Part shown: positions 60,156-64,000 of the stretch, piece after piece
Layout of the letters: each line of letters begins with the position of its first letter
Numbering within the stretch: the first letter of the stretch is position 1
From: Gammaproteobacteria bacterium
Lineage (GTDB): Bacteria; Pseudomonadota; Gammaproteobacteria; Pseudomonadales; Azotimanducaceae
Length of the DNA stretch: 64,000 nucleotides
Assembly: GCA_002725995.1 (NCBI GenBank)
Contig: PBRQ01000017.1
Coordinates: 62,641 to 126,640, forward strand
Reading direction: 5' to 3'
Translations under genes and position numbers: made by a program
Notes under the pieces: generated by a model
The model's input: the letters and a program-made list of their open reading frames with translations, nothing else
What the model was told of the DNA's origin: nothing
Databases searched by the model: none

Positions 60156-61506
60156 AGGCCTGTATCTGTCCCACTTCTGCACCCATTCTTTTCTTTCGCT
60201 TCGGCAATCCCTCCAGCGCTTCCAGGGACTCATGACTTGTTATATGCCCAGGAATCGCCTTGCTGATAGCGCCTTCAAATTTAGCAGGATGCGCTGTTGA
60301 AAGACTCAGCAGCGGTACATCTGGTGTACGAAGTCTATTGCCGACACTAATTCCGACGGCGGTATGTGGATCAACCAGATAGTTATGCTGCTCGTAGAGG
60401 CTACGAATAGTTTTGAGTGTCTCAGTATCATCTACCGACCCGGCCAGAAAGGAATCATCAAACTCACTGGTATTGAAGTCCAGCCGCGCAACACCCTCGC
60501 CCAGGAAGTCAGCCATAAATTCACTGACTTCTTCACATGACCCATCGAGAGCATAGTAGAGGTACCGCTCAAAATTGCTGGAAACCTGGATATCCATTGC
60601 AGGGCTTTCACTGAAATGTACATCTCCCCGCTTGTACACACCGGTTTGGAAGAAGCGAGCAAGAATGTCATTTTGGTTAGTTGCCAGAATCAACTTCCTA
60701 ATCGGCAGTCCCATCCGTTTGGCAAGATAACCGGCAAAAATATCACCGAAGTTACCCGTTGGGACGGATACATCAAATGTCTTGGGTTTGTCGAGCTCAT
60801 ACCAGGCAAAAAAGTAGTAGACGATCTGGGCCAGTACCCTCGCCCAGTTTACTGAGTTAACTGCCCCAAGCTGGTATTCCTGCTTGAATGGCATATCACT
60901 AAAGATAGCCTTTATCAATGACTGACAATCATCAAAGCTGCCATCCACCGCAATGTTGAAAACATTGGCATCCGGAACGGTCGTCATCTGAGCTTCCTGT
61001 ACCGGACTGGTTCTACCTTCAGGGAAAAGAATGAAGATATTGATATTGGATTTACCGCGAACACCTTCTATTGCAGCGCTACCAGTATCACCACTGGTTG
61101 CCCCAAGAATATTTAGACAGCTCTGCTGATCATCAAGAATATATTCAAATACATTGCCCAGGAACTGCAATGCAATGTCCTTGAAGGCTAGTGTCGGGCC
61201 ATGGTACAACTCGAGCAGGTGAAAATCGCCCACCTGCACTACCGGTGTTACTTTCTCATGATTGAAACGGGCGTAGCTCCTATTTACCAGCAGCGTCAGA
61301 TCTTCGAAGGGAATATCATCGATGAACTCCGCCATGATATTGATGGCCAATTCCTGGAAGGTAAGGGAAGACCAACTGGCAAGTTTGTCTGTTACATCGG
61401 GAATATCATGCGGAATAAGCAAACCACCATCAGTTGCCAACCCCATCATCACCGCATCCCTGAATCCAAGACCGGATACACCGCCGCGTGAACTTCGATA
61501 TTTCAT
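60130..61506 (-). CDS. thrC: Threonine synthase
   Basis: MKYRSSRGGVSGLGFRDAVMMGLATDGGLLIP; HGPTLAFKDIALQFLGN; GATSGDTGSAAIEG. Confidence 0.96.
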   Translation of the reverse strand: MKYRSSRGGVSGLGFRDAVMMGLATDGGLLIPHDIPDVTDKLASWSSLTFQELAINIMAEFIDDIPFEDLTLLVNRSYARFNHEKVTPVVQVGDFHLLELYHGPTLAFKDIALQFLGNVFEYILDDQQSCLNILGATSGDTGSAAIEGVRGKSNINIFILFPEGRTSPVQEAQMTTVPDANVFNIAVDGSFDDCQSLIKAIFSDMPFKQEYQLGAVNSVNWARVLAQIVYYFFAWYELDKPKTFDVSVPTGNFGDIFAGYLAKRMGLPIRKLILATNQNDILARFFQTGVYKRGDVHFSESPAMDIQVSSNFERYLYYALDGSCEEVSEFMADFLGEGVARLDFNTSEFDDSFLAGSVDDTETLKTIRSLYEQHNYLVDPHTAVGISVGNRLRTPDVPLLSLSTAHPAKFEGAISKAIPGHITSHESLEALEGLPKRKKRMGAEVGQIQAFIRQHGLR

Positions 61507-61566
61507 CTAGAGATCGCTAGATTTGCAAAAAGCTGGGCTATAGAAGCTGGCCTTCTACTAGCTCTT

Positions 61567-61905
<339 letters not shown>

Positions 61906-61953
61906 CTATCTTCTCCCATATTCACACTCACACCACATCTAAATGTAACCAAA

Positions 61954-62697
61954 TTACAGGCTCTTTGATAGCCCAAATACTACTCGTGATTTACAATAGT
62001 CTGTCCCACTAAAGCAGTCAATTGTGGACAGGTCCGTATCGTGCCACGTAAGGGACAAATCAATATCTGCCACGGTCCTGTTTATGCTAATGGAATATTC
62101 TGCATAATCTGCCGATTTTTCCGTAGTTTCTATGCCAAAGGTGGCGCCTTTATCAACGGACTGATTGGCGTAATGAAAATCAAGGCCAAAACTATTCGGC
62201 AGGGGTAGAGAATAGTCAATGTAGACGTATGTCGCGTTACCGGTTTCAAAAAAGAAATCATTGGAATAGGCAAGACCAATGGTCAGATCACGGTAACTTA
62301 TGCTGCCGTATATTTCATCAAAACTACTATCATTGGGTCCCGTATTATTTGGGTAATCGTAGTGCAAAAGACCTATATCAAAACCAAGGTCTTCGTTTAT
62401 CTCGCCCGCATAGCCTGCATATATATCTATTTCAATGTGTCCATCAAACGCTATATTTGATGCCCATACACCGGCATAAAGACCCGATTCACCTTCAACA
62501 TCAAATCCGCCTTGAATGGTGGCCTCCTCTTCGGTCTGGGATATGCCCCGATATATATAGTCAGTGGCCAGTGTCACATTCCCAGAAACCTCCGCTGCTC
62601 CAACACTAGTGGACGCGAGTATCAGGCTACTGCTGATGAGGGCTAGTTTTACGTTCTTCATTCCTTCTCTCCTTTCTAATCTCAATATGGTCATCAA
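61954..62697 (-). CDS. TorF-family putative porin
   Basis: AEVSGNVTLATDYIYRGISQTEEEATIQGGFDVEGESGLYAGVWASNI. Confidence 0.9.
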   Translation of the reverse strand: MMTILRLERREGMKNVKLALISSSLILASTSVGAAEVSGNVTLATDYIYRGISQTEEEATIQGGFDVEGESGLYAGVWASNIAFDGHIEIDIYAGYAGEINEDLGFDIGLLHYDYPNNTGPNDSSFDEIYGSISYRDLTIGLAYSNDFFFETGNATYVYIDYSLPLPNSFGLDFHYANQSVDKGATFGIETTEKSADYAEYSISINRTVADIDLSLTWHDTDLSTIDCFSGTDYCKSRVVFGLSKSL

Positions 62698-63046
62698 TCC
62701 ACTCTTCCAACTATGGAGTATTGACCTCTACAGATTGGTCACGTCGGCAGCTCTGTTTCGCCTACAGTACCGTTTGCATTGATCATATAGCATTGATCGT
62801 GCCAGCTCGGAAACAGCCCAGTAGCCCGATGCGGTCTCGGCCTCGATGAAACTGAATAAAAGTGCTGTTGGCGGTCTACTTTAGTCTTCTAAATCAATTG
62901 CTTATAAGAAAAGCCGTGTCGGCAGCATCTGTTTATAAACGGCAGCGAGTCAATACAGTGTCCTTTGCGACCTGCCATCTCTGGCTCTTCAGGCGCCATC
63001 ATAGTGCACTGCCGACAATAACACCCTCATTTTTCGCACTAATATA

Positions 63047-63349
63047 GTGCAGCAGAATCTCACACCAAGGGAGGATATTCACCGAATGATGCAGCGATCA
63101 AATACGCTGAACGCGCACATGTCAGCAGCACTTGTCGAAAAGGCCTGCAAGTTGACCCGCGCTGATGCGAGCCTGCTGGATAACGCCATGACAAAACTGG
63201 GACTTTCCGCTCGTGGATACTTCAAGATACCCAAGGTAACCCGAACGATTGCAGACTTGGAGGGTGCGGAGTGTATCGGCACCGTGCACCTGACGGAAGC
63301 TCTGGGCTTCCACCGACTGGATCGAGCAGGATATCCATCCGGGATATGA
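63047..63349 (+). pseudogene. C-terminal remnant of a ComM/YifB-type Mg-chelatase-like ATPase
   Basis: NAHMSAALVEKACKLTRADASLLDNAMTKLGLSARGYFKIPKVTRTIADLEGAECIGTVHLTEALGFHRLDR; AAA+ core absent upstream. Confidence 0.7.
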
Positions 63350-63390
63350 GCGCATGGCAGATTGCTCGGCACTGATCTCCCCAAATACTG

Positions 63391-64000
63391 CTATCCGGCG
63401 TTGCCCCAATCAGATTCCTCAAAATCACGGTTTCTGGAAAATTGGAAGACGTTGCTTGTTCCTGCTTCAATTACTGATTGCTCGGAAACCCTTGTCAGAA
63501 TTGCGCCCTCACGAAACTCTGCCAGTGTATTTGCGCCTATATTGGTCATAGTGCTTCGCATCTTAAACAAGGTCGTTTCCAACACCTCCGCCAAAGACCC
63601 AACAAGTGGAACATAGGCATCAACACCTTCCTCGAACATCATCTTCCTGGAACTCATTCCATCGCTATATCGCTGCCAGTTTTGAGCCCGATGGGTGCCT
63701 TCGCCCCAATATGGTTTGTACATCTGACCGTTGATGGAGGTCTTGGGCGTAGGACTTTCCTCAGTCATGGCAAAGTATCGGCCCATCATCACAAAATCAG
63801 CACCCATGGCCAGTGCGATCACAATCTGCGTGTCATTGGCCAGTCCCCCATCTGAGCACAAAGGAATGTATCGACCCGTTTCAGCAAAATATTCATCCCT
63901 CTTCCGGGCCACATCAAGCAATGCGGATGCCTGCCCGCGGCCTACCCCTTTCTGTTCACGGGTAATGCAAATTGAACCACCGCCCATTCCAACTTTTATG
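63391..64000 (-). CDS. IMP dehydrogenase/GMP reductase family protein (partial, runs off window)
   Basis: [60 protein letters not shown]. Confidence 0.88.
   Translation of the reverse strand, partial: IKVGMGGGSICITREQKGVGRGQASALLDVARKRDEYFAETGRYIPLCSDGGLANDTQIVIALAMGADFVMMGRYFAMTEESPTPKTSINGQMYKPYWGEGTHRAQNWQRYSDGMSSRKMMFEEGVDAYVPLVGSLAEVLETTLFKMRSTMTNIGANTLAEFREGAILTRVSEQSVIEAGTSNVFQFSRNRDFEESDWGNAG

Overview
The window is a gene-dense chromosomal segment from a gammaproteobacterium. The left ~31 kb is catabolic: CoA-transferase, isocitrate lyase, a PQQ/cytochrome c dehydrogenase, two pairs of acyl-CoA dehydrogenases, SDRs, an acyl-CoA synthetase and a nitronate monooxygenase. The rest is conserved core with a Pseudomonas-like gene order: rpoD, cysQ, hslR, gshA, dsbB, hemB-trxA-rho, hemY/X/D/C-algR-fimS, argH, cyaY-lptM-lysA-dapF-DUF484-xerC-HAD, thrC, PII. 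Main observations: (1) The 91-aa ORF at 6741..7016 appears to be the 3' part of a UGA-containing selenoprotein gene, 6672..7016. It reads MAKIIDWYYFRKG-U-TSCTKASKFLEARN... (ArsC/thioredoxin-fold type), and a SECIS-like hairpin lies just after the UGA. (2) The ~2 kb accessory patch between argH and cyaY has integron-cassette architecture, with two attC-like imperfect palindromes. ORFs stop at or in the R'' boxes and restart 6 nt (measured 5-6 nt) after the R' boxes. No integrase is visible. (3) Several genes are full length and in frame but carry nonsense codons: a threonine dehydratase with three internal TAGs, all at plausible Gln positions; a FimS/AlgZ sensor kinase split by one TAG; and a cassette P-loop gene. 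(4) The region upstream of rpoD carries a near-consensus LexA box inside a long inverted repeat, helically phased DnaA-box-like hexamers and a 13-bp imperfect tandem repeat. No tRNA, rRNA, CRISPR array or transposase was seen. Everything was read by eye; no searches or folding were run.
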